The position numbers were made by a program, and so were the translations under genes. This document shows positions 44,576 through 52,022 of a stretch of DNA of 64,000 bases, one piece after another. Each line of letters starts with the position of its first letter. The stretch's first letter is position 1. The notes beneath the pieces were generated by a model. The model had not been told where the DNA came from. It did no database searches and saw only the letters and a list, made by a program, of their open reading frames with translations. Source of the stretch: Occultella kanbiaonis (lineage in GTDB: Bacteria > Actinomycetota > Actinomycetes > Actinomycetales > Beutenbergiaceae); the NCBI RefSeq assembly GCF_009708215.1, contig NZ_CP046175.1, forward strand, positions 1,612,001 through 1,676,000. Direction: 5' to 3'.

Positions 44576-45326
44576 TCTGCCCCCGCTTGACGCGCACGCG
44601 CACATAGCCGGAGATGTGACCCAGGCGCAGCTGGACGCGCTCGGTGGCGCGGTCGTGTTCGCGATGACCCGTTCGGTCAACGAAGCACGGTACGCACTGC
44701 GGCCTGCTGGCGCTGTCGCGGCGAACGTCGTCTGGGCGATCGGCGTTCACCCGGGTGTGCCAGTGTCGCTGGCACAGCACTCCCCGGAAGCATTCGCGGG
44801 GGAGCTCGATCGGTTCGCCCTTGCAGGTGAGGTCGGCCTGGCCGGTCGAAGTAGCGAGACTCAGACCAACGTCTTCCGTTCTGTCCTCGAGTCTGCGGCG
44901 GATCACCCGGTGCTGGTCAGCGTGCACAGCGCTGGAGCACGAACTGAGGTGCTCGACGAGATAGCGCGCCACTCGCTGCCCGGTGTCGTCCTCCATTGGT
45001 TCAACGGAACCCAGGCCGAGTTCGATCGGGCGATCGAGCTTGGGTGCTGGTTCTCGGTCAACGCCGCCATGAGTGACGCGACCTTGCGCATGGTTCCGCC
45101 CGACCGACTCCTGACCGAGACCGACTTTCCCGCCGCACGCCGTAAGACCTTGGCGGCGCGTCCGGGGGATGTTCGAGAGATCGAGAGCCGCCTCGTCGCT
45201 CTAGGCCGAACTGACGTCCGTACTCAGGTCTGGCGGAATCTCGCTTCCCTGGTGGAGGAGGCGGGCGTGATGACGAAGCTCCCTTCCGCGGTTCAGCAGG
45301 TCATCCACAGCGCTACGCAAGGATAG
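44565..45326 (+). CDS. qatD: QatD: TatD-family metal-dependent nuclease
   Basis: The start is TTG at 44565, inside the end of qatC, with GGAGCG upstream. The 253-residue TatD-type hydrolase has the metal ligands in order: LDAHAHI (HxH), the Glu of AGEVGLAG, His in VHSAGA, His in LHWFNG and the Asp of LTETDFP. TatD enzymes are DNases; in the Qat system this subunit is the likely effector on DNA. It is slightly shorter than housekeeping TatD and has a VVFAMTRSV strand typical of QatD-like proteins. It is the final gene of the operon; a weak GCTCT/AGAGC hairpin follows the stop. Confidence 0.92.
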   Translation: MPCNLPPLDAHAHIAGDVTQAQLDALGGAVVFAMTRSVNEARYALRPAGAVAANVVWAIGVHPGVPVSLAQHSPEAFAGELDRFALAGEVGLAGRSSETQTNVFRSVLESAADHPVLVSVHSAGARTEVLDEIARHSLPGVVLHWFNGTQAEFDRAIELGCWFSVNAAMSDATLRMVPPDRLLTETDFPAARRKTLAARPGDVREIESRLVALGRTDVRTQVWRNLASLVEEAGVMTKLPSAVQQVIHSATQG

Positions 45327-46283
45327 TCCGCTCTCCGCAGAGCATCAGGGCGGTGGTGGCCCCTGGGCGCCTCCGTCGTACGCTGCGGACTTGGTCACGG
45401 GCTCACCGAGTTCCTGTTCTGCTTGAGGTAGCAGCACGTCCAACTCATCGACGGCAGCGGTGTCTGACCGTAGTCCGGGTTGAGTCCGCTCACTTTGTGC
45501 GTGCAGGATGCTTCGCGAGATACCGGCCGGTGGTGCCGGAACGGGTCTTGCTCGTGACATTGCGGCGCTCGAGCTTGGCCGACGCCATAGTGGACAAGCC
45601 TGCGGACTCGGCGGCTACTGCTGTACTTACATGTCGACGTCCCACGGGTCCACCGCCTCTCAGGGTTCAAGGTGAGGACCAAATTTAGCGCTGGCGCCGA
45701 GGCGTCCCTGGCGGCTGGCGGGAGGGAGCACCAGGCGGCTCCATCGACGATTTCGCCGAAAGCCACCGGGGGCTCGCTTGCTCCGTAGGGGGTGGGATGC
45801 GGGCCCTCTGCGAGGTCTCTAGAACCTCCACAGGGGTGACACGCGCCTTTCTGGACGAGGATCGCCGCAGGTCAGAGGGCTACGGGTGAGACTCCCACCG
45901 TTTCCGATTCGCTCGGCAAGGCGCCATAAGTGGTGAAGCTGCCCGGATCGTGGGCAGTTGACTTGCCTGGATGCCGCGGTCGCCGCGCGGATGGTGGTAT
46001 GTGAGCCGACGACGTCGTTGATGCGCAAGTTGTAGATGGCGCCGACCTGCTCCGGGTGCACCTGCCGTCGTAGTAGCCGCCTCGGTCGCCACGCGGATGG
46101 ACCGTTGTACGCGGTCGGAGTTCCTGGCTCATTGCGCTTGAGACTCACTACCCGAGTCTCCAGGCGATCGGAAGGCCGTGGTCCGAGGGAGAGTTCCGAC
46201 GAGTTCAGCACCGCCGTCGTACATGACGCGAGGCTGGCCGATACTCTCGGGGCAGGCCCGGCGCAACAACTTTGAGGAGCCGT
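45327..46283. other. Gene-poor stretch between qatD and an unassigned gene
   Basis: No gene is supported over 957 bases. The minus strand carries protein-like fragments (SDTAAVDELDVLLPQAEQEL ending at 45345, and QVGAIYNLRINDVVGSHTT near 46030) without starts, probably remnants. A diverged direct repeat GGTCGCC(G/A)CGCGGATGG occurs near 45980 and 46087. Confidence 0.4.
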
Positions 46284-47018
46284 ATGCGTGTAGTTACTTA
46301 TCGTCGAGGATCGGGGCGCCCGTCAGATACGGCGAGGGGCAATCTCAACGAACTTGTGATGCTGATGGAAGCGGCGGTTGCCCTTGCGAATGTGGAACGG
46401 TGGGTCCAAGCTTCTGTTGCGTCCGCAGCGCGCGAAAAGGCTGGCAACTCCATCCTGACCGATGACGTTCGACACGCCGGCAAGAAGGACTCGTATGAAG
46501 TATCGGTGGTCGACGGCTTCATGAGGCTCGGAGCGGTGAGCTTCGCTGCACACGGGAGCGAGGCAGTCTGGGAGAGGACATTCCCAACAGGAAAGCAGGG
46601 TCGACCGCTTGCGGTAGATGTCTGTCTGTTCAATGGCAAGCGCGCCGAAGAGGCGCGCATCGAGTTCGGGCTCTATACGCTGACCAAGTTGAAAAATGAT
46701 GCGCGCAAGCTCGCAGTTGATCTTTCGGACTCTGAGGAGCATACCGTCGCGAACTTTGTGATGCTCTGGCGCACTCGCGAGTCTGCGGTGCGGGCGTCCG
46801 ACACCACATGGAGGGATCAGTGTCATGGCGACGCTCGAAAGGCCTCCACCTCCGCGTACACGGTGAAGGTGGAGGTCGCTTCGGAGCAGGACCTCTTCGT
46901 GGCAGCTGGGAACGACAAGCGAAAGGTCCAGGTGGGACTGTTCTCGGTTTTTTCGAACCCTATGCCGAGTGCGGACGGTAGTGCTCCGACGAACCCGCCG
47001 GTAGATCTGCCGCTGTAG
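46284..47018 (+). CDS. Uncharacterised protein inside the defence island
   Basis: ATG at 46284 follows TTTGAGGAG, a clear ribosome site, giving 244 residues. The sequence (MRVVTYRRGSGRPSDTARGN, LMEAAVALANVERWVQASVA, FAAHGSEAVWERTFPTGKQG, VDVCLFNGKRAEEARIEFGL) is mixed alpha/beta, has no membrane segment and matches no family I know. The segment RIEFGLYTLTKLKNDARKL with surrounding acidic residues could be part of a nuclease-like fold but lacks a clear triad. Codon use is less GC-biased than the conjugative genes, like the flanking defence genes. Its place between QatABCD and SIR2 makes it a candidate defence gene. Confidence 0.6.
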   Translation: MRVVTYRRGSGRPSDTARGNLNELVMLMEAAVALANVERWVQASVASAAREKAGNSILTDDVRHAGKKDSYEVSVVDGFMRLGAVSFAAHGSEAVWERTFPTGKQGRPLAVDVCLFNGKRAEEARIEFGLYTLTKLKNDARKLAVDLSDSEEHTVANFVMLWRTRESAVRASDTTWRDQCHGDARKASTSAYTVKVEVASEQDLFVAAGNDKRKVQVGLFSVFSNPMPSADGSAPTNPPVDLPL

Positions 47019-47378
47019 TCTAGGCCGCCGTGACTGTTCTCCACGCGTACTCGACCAACTTGCTTCGCGCCTCGTCTGCATCCTTCTCCGCGACAAAGGG
47101 TCTCCCGCGATGAGAGCGTAGTTTCAGTCAGCCCGCCGGTCAGCGCGTCCGTAAGCAAAAGGAGCCGAGGTGCTCAATCTGAGGAAGGTTCCTTATATGC
47201 TTAAAGCCCGCACGCCGTGCCCGCTAGTTGCACCATCACCCATGCCGGCATACGTATGCCTATAAAAGGAGGAGGCGCGACATGTAACGAAGAGTGCTTT
47301 GCGACGCAATTCAGGCGGCCCTCTTATGGATGTGATGTTCAGCGTGCGTCCATCGGCCTTTCGAGACGAGTCGATTTA
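47019..47378. other. Convergent intergenic region with palindrome and orphan Shine-Dalgarno
   Basis: Between two convergent genes. It holds the palindrome GGCATACGTATGCC (47247-47260), followed by AAAAGGAGGAGG and then ATGTAA, a start codon directly before a stop. A second frame from the ATG at 47258 would give a peptide of about 47 residues (MPIKGGGATCNEECFATQF). Neither is clearly a gene. Confidence 0.35.
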
Positions 47379-47786
47379 TCAAAGGCCACTGCTGCAACGT
47401 AAAGGACAATCGATCCCACCGCGGAGTAACTGCCGATCAAGAGTCCGTTCACTGTGAGGCCGATGCCTGGCGATGTAAGCTAGAATTCCAGTAAGTGCTC
47501 CAAGCCACACGATTGTGTCGAACGGCACTGGAAGTCCTCGCGGGATGGGTTCGCCGTCGAGCGCGGTCGCCACCCACTCGCTTGAGGCGCTCGCGATGAT
47601 GTGCAACGCTAGCGCGAACGTGGCGAGGCAGATGCCCGCGACGCGAAGGACTGGGATAGTCGGCGGTTGGCCGCGTCGTGTGGGCCTGGATGTGGTTGCT
47701 ACGGAGTTGTCCAGAGGCGCGGCGCAATGCGCACAGAATCGTGCTCCCCGCTCGACGGAACGACCACATGCTGTGCACCGCCGCAT
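47379..47786 (-). CDS. Zinc-ribbon membrane protein
   Basis: A 135-residue protein starting MRRCTACGRSVERGARFCAH CAAP: two CxxC knuckles at residues 4-7 and 18-21 form a zinc ribbon. A basic, disordered linker follows, then membrane helices (VLRVAGICLATFALALHIIA and TIVWLGALTGILAYIA) and a short charged tail. Proteins of this plan are common in actinobacteria and have no assigned function. It stands alone in reverse orientation within the island; whether it belongs to the defence set is unclear. Confidence 0.65.
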   Translation of the reverse strand: MRRCTACGRSVERGARFCAHCAAPLDNSVATTSRPTRRGQPPTIPVLRVAGICLATFALALHIIASASSEWVATALDGEPIPRGLPVPFDTIVWLGALTGILAYIARHRPHSERTLDRQLLRGGIDCPLRCSSGL

Positions 47787-48456
47787 GGCATCTTCCTATC
47801 TTCTACGCTACCGGAAGCTCTTGTAGAACTCATCCTCCTCGAACTCGACGCCCACCTCACGACGTCGTGCACATCTGAACGGTAGTCCACGACGTGGTCG
47901 CACGGCCGGTGGACGCACTAGTGACGATCAGACCCATCACACCGGAGATTTGGTGCCGGCTGGGTCCGAACTCATGCAGGCTGTCCGCTTCGGCGGATCC
48001 AGACTCAGCGCGCACGCGGAGGTCGAACCTCCTCTCCGCCGTAACGCGGATGACGCAACATCGAGGTACGCCGGCACCGTATAGCGACGTGTCGCCGGAC
48101 CGCGCCACCGGGCGGCCCGACCTGCACCTGCGCCCTCGGTCATGTCAGCTTCGGAGGGAAGCTCGATCGCCTTGAGCCTACTTTTCGCGAGATGTGACAC
48201 TTTTTCACGTCCTGCTGCACAGAGTCGCAATCTGGGCATAGTGCCGGGGGGATAGTCGACGCTAGCCTCGCGGGTCGGCGGATGGCGTCTCCAGCGTGTG
48301 CCAATGCGGCGCTGACCCCGCCAATGCAGGGCTAGGCGCCGCGACTACCTCGGCCGAACCGCGCTCCAGGGGCGCCTTCGAACGACCCGGGCGCACGACG
48401 CATCTGAATCTGGCACCGGATTGACGAATGCAACCTGTACTGGACGAAAATGCAGG
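47787..48456. other. No supported gene
   Basis: About 670 bases between the zinc-ribbon gene and the SIR2 gene stop. Short open frames have no ribosome site or recognisable product. A near-repeat of GCCAATGC(G/A)G(C/G)GCT occurs near 48300 and 48320. Confidence 0.4.
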
Positions 48457-50148
48457 TCAGAGCGATGTCGGTGCGATTGCCGCCATCTCCAGCGCCGTGC
48501 GACGATCGTACATGCAGACGACCCGGCGGAAGAGTGCTCGGTTAGTCGGAGAGCTGGCGTCCGGCGTTCCGTAGAGTTCAACGAGAACATCGCACAGATC
48601 CTGTGTTGTGTACTGCCCTGGATCAAGAAGGACCAAACATTCGAGTTTGAAGTACATCGTATACGAGGAGTCGAGAACTTGTCGTGGCGTTGTCAGAACA
48701 CTCTTCACTTCACGGTTGAATCGTGCCTTGCTCTGACCAGATGCGGATAGTGGTCGCTCGGCAAGCCGTTGGATCAATTCAGGCAATTCTGTGAAGTTGA
48801 CACTCCCATCCGCAGCGATGCGACCACACTCGAGAAGGTACTTGTGTACCGGAAGGTACGCGGTCGGTCCTGGGCGGATGGCATCTGGGATTCCAGAGAG
48901 CAGAACATTCTCGGGGTCGAGTGCCCGTTTGCGTATTCCGAGGACATCCTGCTCGACGTCATCGCGTCGAAGTGTCCGACCGATCGTGGATAGGCTCTGC
49001 AAGTCCTTTTCGGAAAATGCCCCCACGCCGAAGACGACGCGGTAGTCGCTCCCCTCATCCGTGTCGATTGGGATAGCGCGGACGACCTCGCGCGTCTGGG
49101 ATGGATCGGGATGGGTGACTAGATCAAATACATGCTTGCGCAACTCGCGGAGGATCGCTGAAGGAAAGGGTCGGTCGAGTCGCGACAAGACCTCCCAGAT
49201 CCATTTGAAGCTGTGCGTGTCAATCCTAGTGATCGGGAGGCGAGATCCGCCTCGCTCAATGCTGGTCTGCTCAATGACCGTCGGAGCTGACGCATCGTGA
49301 TTCCACTCAACGAAGTAGATGCGTTTCCCCAGTTCGCCGAGGCGTTCAGGCCCAACCGCTGTAGCGATATTGTCAAGGATCTCGTTGAGATACTTATCGC
49401 CAAGGCTGTAGCCGACGAAGATCACGGGGTGTTCCGCAAAGATTGTCAAAAGTTTCGCTGCGAGATAGTGGTTTCGGTTCGAGAACCGTTCGTAGTCGCT
49501 CTTCGTCAGCACCAGCGTCAAGGGCTGCGATGCGGCTCCATGGATCTTGTACGTCTCCGCGATGAACTGCGCATCGCTCATCAGCAGTTCATCTTGGCCG
49601 ATGTACGGCGGGAAGGATGGGAAGAGTTGGTCTGTCAAGGAGTCGTAGTTCGTCGTGATCACGCCGTCGACGACGGCCGTGCCCAATAGTTCAACCTCTG
49701 CGGCGAGGGCGGCGTCGTCAACACCCGGAACGCCAGGCAGCAATTTGTCGTTGGCGCCAATATATTCTGAGATCGCAACCTTAAGCCCACCCTCATCGTC
49801 GCGAACGCTTGAAGAATAGGCATTTCGCTGGTCCTTGTAGACGTGATCCTTCCACCAGAGAGGGTGAAATGCTCGAGCGACCGCCGTGGCTGCGGCGGGG
49901 AGATTGTTGTTGGCTGTCGCGAGGTGGAAGTTGAAGTCCTCACCCGCTTCGGTCGAAAAGTGCCTTAGCAATCCCTCCCAGTCGGGTAGGCCCAGGTAGC
50001 GTCGGGAGATCCCGCTGCCGATGAATAGGTATGGCAACGCGCCGTGTGACGTAAGTGAAGTTTGCAGATGGTCTGCGGCCCGGTCGGTGTCGAAGGTGAG
50101 TTGATCATTGTCGGTGGGACTCGACTTGTTCATGCCACGATTATTCAT
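48457..50148 (-). CDS. SIR2-family defence protein (563 aa)
   Basis: I choose ATG 50148 (MNNRGMNKSSPTDND) with a GCGGGATC context; the frame continues upstream to 50472, where the sequence looks like unrelated remnant. The SIR2-like domain spans about residues 40-300: LFIGSGISRRYLGLPDWEGL (NAD-binding loop), VDGVITTNYDSLTDQLFP with the catalytic Asn context, AETYKIHGA with the catalytic His, and PVIFVGYSLGDKYLNEIL. The C-terminal half of about 260 residues is unassigned and helical. SIR2 proteins of this group deplete NAD+ on phage infection. No partner gene adjoins it, so it may act alone like the DSR type, but its length and C-terminus do not match those I know. Confidence 0.88.
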   Translation of the reverse strand: MNNRGMNKSSPTDNDQLTFDTDRAADHLQTSLTSHGALPYLFIGSGISRRYLGLPDWEGLLRHFSTEAGEDFNFHLATANNNLPAAATAVARAFHPLWWKDHVYKDQRNAYSSSVRDDEGGLKVAISEYIGANDKLLPGVPGVDDAALAAEVELLGTAVVDGVITTNYDSLTDQLFPSFPPYIGQDELLMSDAQFIAETYKIHGAASQPLTLVLTKSDYERFSNRNHYLAAKLLTIFAEHPVIFVGYSLGDKYLNEILDNIATAVGPERLGELGKRIYFVEWNHDASAPTVIEQTSIERGGSRLPITRIDTHSFKWIWEVLSRLDRPFPSAILRELRKHVFDLVTHPDPSQTREVVRAIPIDTDEGSDYRVVFGVGAFSEKDLQSLSTIGRTLRRDDVEQDVLGIRKRALDPENVLLSGIPDAIRPGPTAYLPVHKYLLECGRIAADGSVNFTELPELIQRLAERPLSASGQSKARFNREVKSVLTTPRQVLDSSYTMYFKLECLVLLDPGQYTTQDLCDVLVELYGTPDASSPTNRALFRRVVCMYDRRTALEMAAIAPTSL

Positions 50149-50646
50149 GATCCCGCGCCAATCCAGGGCGGATGTCGGCGCGAGTCGCAATGTGCCAGTA
50201 CGTGACGCCCGGCCACGGCGAAACTCGTGCCGACGCCATCGCTCGCTGCGCCACGTGCCCGAGGCGCAGTGCTTCGCATTGTCCCAGTCCAGGTGGGGCG
50301 CGAACTCGAGGTAGACGAGCGTCGCAGTAAGCGCGAGGTAGCTCAGCGCCTCAAGCCCAAGCTGGTGCCAGCCGCCACGCCGGCCGCCCACCGGCGACTC
50401 CCGCACCGTGCTACGCCACAGTCCGCCGGTACTGCTGAGATCGCGCCCACGGAAGAACACTACGAAAGGCACGCCGCTCGCGGCGGCCGTGTCGCTGGAC
50501 CGGGACAGAGCTGCCGCCTCCTCGTCGGCGAAGGTAGTCCGGTCCCTCGCGGAGTCGAGAACAACGCATACGTCGCCGAAGACGGGTCTGCTGCACGGAT
50601 AGGGGACACCTGACCTGTGGGGATTTAGTCACTGCTGGATGTACCC

Positions 50647-51180
50647 ATGCCCAGACACCACCCTCAGGAGTTCCGAGACGACGTGGTGGCGATCGCCCGC
50701 CACGGCGCGGCTCCGATGTAACAGATCGCGAAGGAGTTCGGCATCTCCGATTCGTGCCTGCGCATTTGAATGGGAGCCGCCGATGTCGAGGACGGCCGCC
50801 TTCCCGGAGTGAGCGCAGGCGAGTCGGCCGAGTTGCGCGAGCTGCGGCGTCGCAACCAGCTGCTCGTGCAGGAGAACGAGGTCCTGCGCCGCGCGGCGCT
50901 TATCTGTCCCAGGCGAACCTGCCGGGAAAGGGCTCTACCCGCTCGTGAGTGGGCTCGCCGGTGACGCGATCCGCGTCGCGGTGAACGTGCCGGGTCCTCA
51001 AGCTCGCAAAACAGCCCTACTACCGCTGGCTCGCCATACCGAGCTCTGGCTCTGGGACATCACCGATCACCCCACCGCTGAAGGCAGGTTCTACCTCTGC
51101 GCCATTCAAGGACGTGTATTCCAAACGGATCGTGCGCCTACTCGATCAGCGACTGGATGAAGTCCCGAATCGCACCCAAC
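50647..51180 (+). mobile_element. Decayed IS3-family element (orfA and orfB fragments)
   Basis: From 50647 the translation MPRHHPQEFRDDVVAIARHG, a stop, then QIAKEFGISDSCLRI, a second stop, and GAADVEDGRLPGVSAGESAE with LRELRRRNQLLVQENEVLRR is an IS3-type orfA with a leucine zipper. Pieces of orfB follow in shifting frames: LKLAKQPYYRWLA-like, TELWLWDITDHPTAEGRFYL and FKDVYSKRIV, then YSISDWMKSRIA. Most of the DDE domain is missing, so it cannot transpose. It lies between the SIR2 gene and the putative attachment site. Confidence 0.85.
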
Positions 51181-51319
51181 CCCGAACTCCAAGCTCACGG
51201 CCCAGCCAACAGGCCCAAACGGAGGATCCGCTTCGCACACGTGAAGCCACGTGCGTAAAGCCGCCGAGCGAGCCCGGGGGGAGTTCGAGGTCTGCCAGGG
51301 TGTGTCGCTGGGTGGTCAT
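51146..51319 (-). pseudogene. Truncated 5' gene fragment with strong ribosome site
   Basis: ATG at 51319 is preceded by GAGGAGG and opens MTTQRHTLADLELPPGS, LGGFTHVASRVRSGSS. The frame then enters the IS3 remnant and stops at 51146. A strong start facing away from the attachment site and cut by IS DNA suggests the 5' end of a lost island gene. The product is not recognisable. Confidence 0.3.
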
Positions 51320-51397
51320 GGTGCGTCCTCCTCGGTTGCGTCTACCGCTTCCACACCACTGCCACAGTGTGGCCCAAAGGCGCATTGCTGCTGATCA

Positions 51398-51417
51398 GAG
51401 TCTCAGCGGTGAGACTC
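51398..51417. repeat. 8-bp inverted repeat at the island end
   Basis: GAGTCTCA and TGAGACTC flank GCGG and overlap the first bases of the putative attachment core. A second palindrome, GCCACA-G-TGTGGC, lies at 51361-51373. Such repeats beside a core are typical of integrase binding. Confidence 0.5.
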
Positions 51418-51431
51418 CCGCCACCTCCACC
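51413..51431 (+). other. Putative attachment site: 3' end of a tmRNA/tRNA-Ala-type gene
   Basis: The 19 bases GACTCCCGCCACCTCCACC look like the end of the T-arm plus the 3' acceptor strand of a tmRNA (ssrA) or tRNA-Ala gene: T-stem CCCGC, then CACCTCC and ACC. CTCCACC carries the U70 partner of the G3-U70 pair typical of these RNAs. No 5' half of such a gene precedes it; instead, inverted-repeat DNA (GAGTCTCA/TGAGACTC, 51398-51417) abuts it. A strong terminator hairpin follows at once, as after a native RNA gene. This is what remains when an island inserts into the RNA gene's 3' end. Confidence 0.6.
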
Positions 51432-51438
51432 CCGAAAG

Positions 51439-51468
51439 AGCGCCGTGTACCCCCGAGTACACGGCGCT
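51439..51468. terminator. Strong hairpin terminator after the attachment site
   Basis: AGCGCCGTGTAC (51439-51450) and GTACACGGCGCT (51457-51468) form a perfect 12-bp stem with loop CCCCGA, followed by TTTCG and preceded by CGAAAG, so it can work in both directions. It probably ended the RNA gene whose 3' piece lies just upstream. Confidence 0.8.
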
Positions 51469-51564
51469 TTTCGTCGTCATTCCAACGGTCTTGGGCGTCG
51501 TTCGGTAGCCGTCGCCGACAGAGTTCGCACGCGGGACGCCGGCATCGCGCGGTAGATTCGGCGC

Positions 51565-51876
51565 ATGCTGGGGGAGGACCCGTCTCGAGGTGCCGTCACG
51601 GTCGACGAGCCGACGAAGGTGCTGATCGCCAGGCCCGAGGAGGTCACCCACCTCGTGTGCTGCCGCGACGAGGTGTGGCGGGTGGCGTTCTGTGGTGCGG
51701 AGTCCCACGAGATCAACATGGCGGCCGAGCGCTTGTGCGCGATGTGCGTCGAAGTGGTCCTGCGTGTGGATCCGCGATTCTACGAACGGCAGCCGATCCT
51801 GTGCGCGAAGGACCGACGTCCGTGCCCCACCGAGCACGAGGTGAACCTCAGGGTCATCGACGAGATCGGGCCCTGA
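51565..51876 (+). CDS. Small Cys-rich putative zinc-binding protein
   Basis: A 103-residue ORF from ATG 51565. The core EEVTHLVCCRDEVWRVAFCG, then AAERLCAMCVEVVLRVDP, has two Cys clusters (CC...C and CxxC) as in small actinobacterial proteins with CRD...ALCG and CxxC pairs that probably bind zinc. C-terminal Cys residues (ILCAKDRRPCP) add possible ligands. There is no signal peptide. Function unknown. It is the first gene on what I take to be the chromosome side of the junction. Confidence 0.6.
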   Translation: MLGEDPSRGAVTVDEPTKVLIARPEEVTHLVCCRDEVWRVAFCGAESHEINMAAERLCAMCVEVVLRVDPRFYERQPILCAKDRRPCPTEHEVNLRVIDEIGP

Positions 51877-51987
51877 CGCCCTCGCGCGCGTTGATCAAAG
51901 TGCGGGGCAGGGCGTCTCGGCAGGCCGACGGGTCTGCCCTTGTCGCAGTCGGACTCATGTGCTTGTATGGAAGGCGCAGATGATGGA

Positions 51988-52002
51988 TTGACAATGTACA
52001 TT
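51988..52002 (+). promoter_or_regulatory. TTGACA box overlapping AATGTACATT palindrome
   Basis: TTGACA (51988-51993) runs into the perfect 10-bp palindrome AATGTACATT (51993-52002), 20 bases before ATG 52023. The palindrome resembles operators of GntR-type regulators. No good -10 box fits before the ATG, so the promoter call is tentative. Confidence 0.35.
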
Positions 52003-52022
52003 CACGATGGGGTGTGTTGATC

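Noticed and set aside
50149-50472. N-terminal extension of the SIR2 protein
   Set aside because: The extension has no ribosome site at its start and its sequence looks unrelated to SIR2 proteins; it may be a fragment of another gene.
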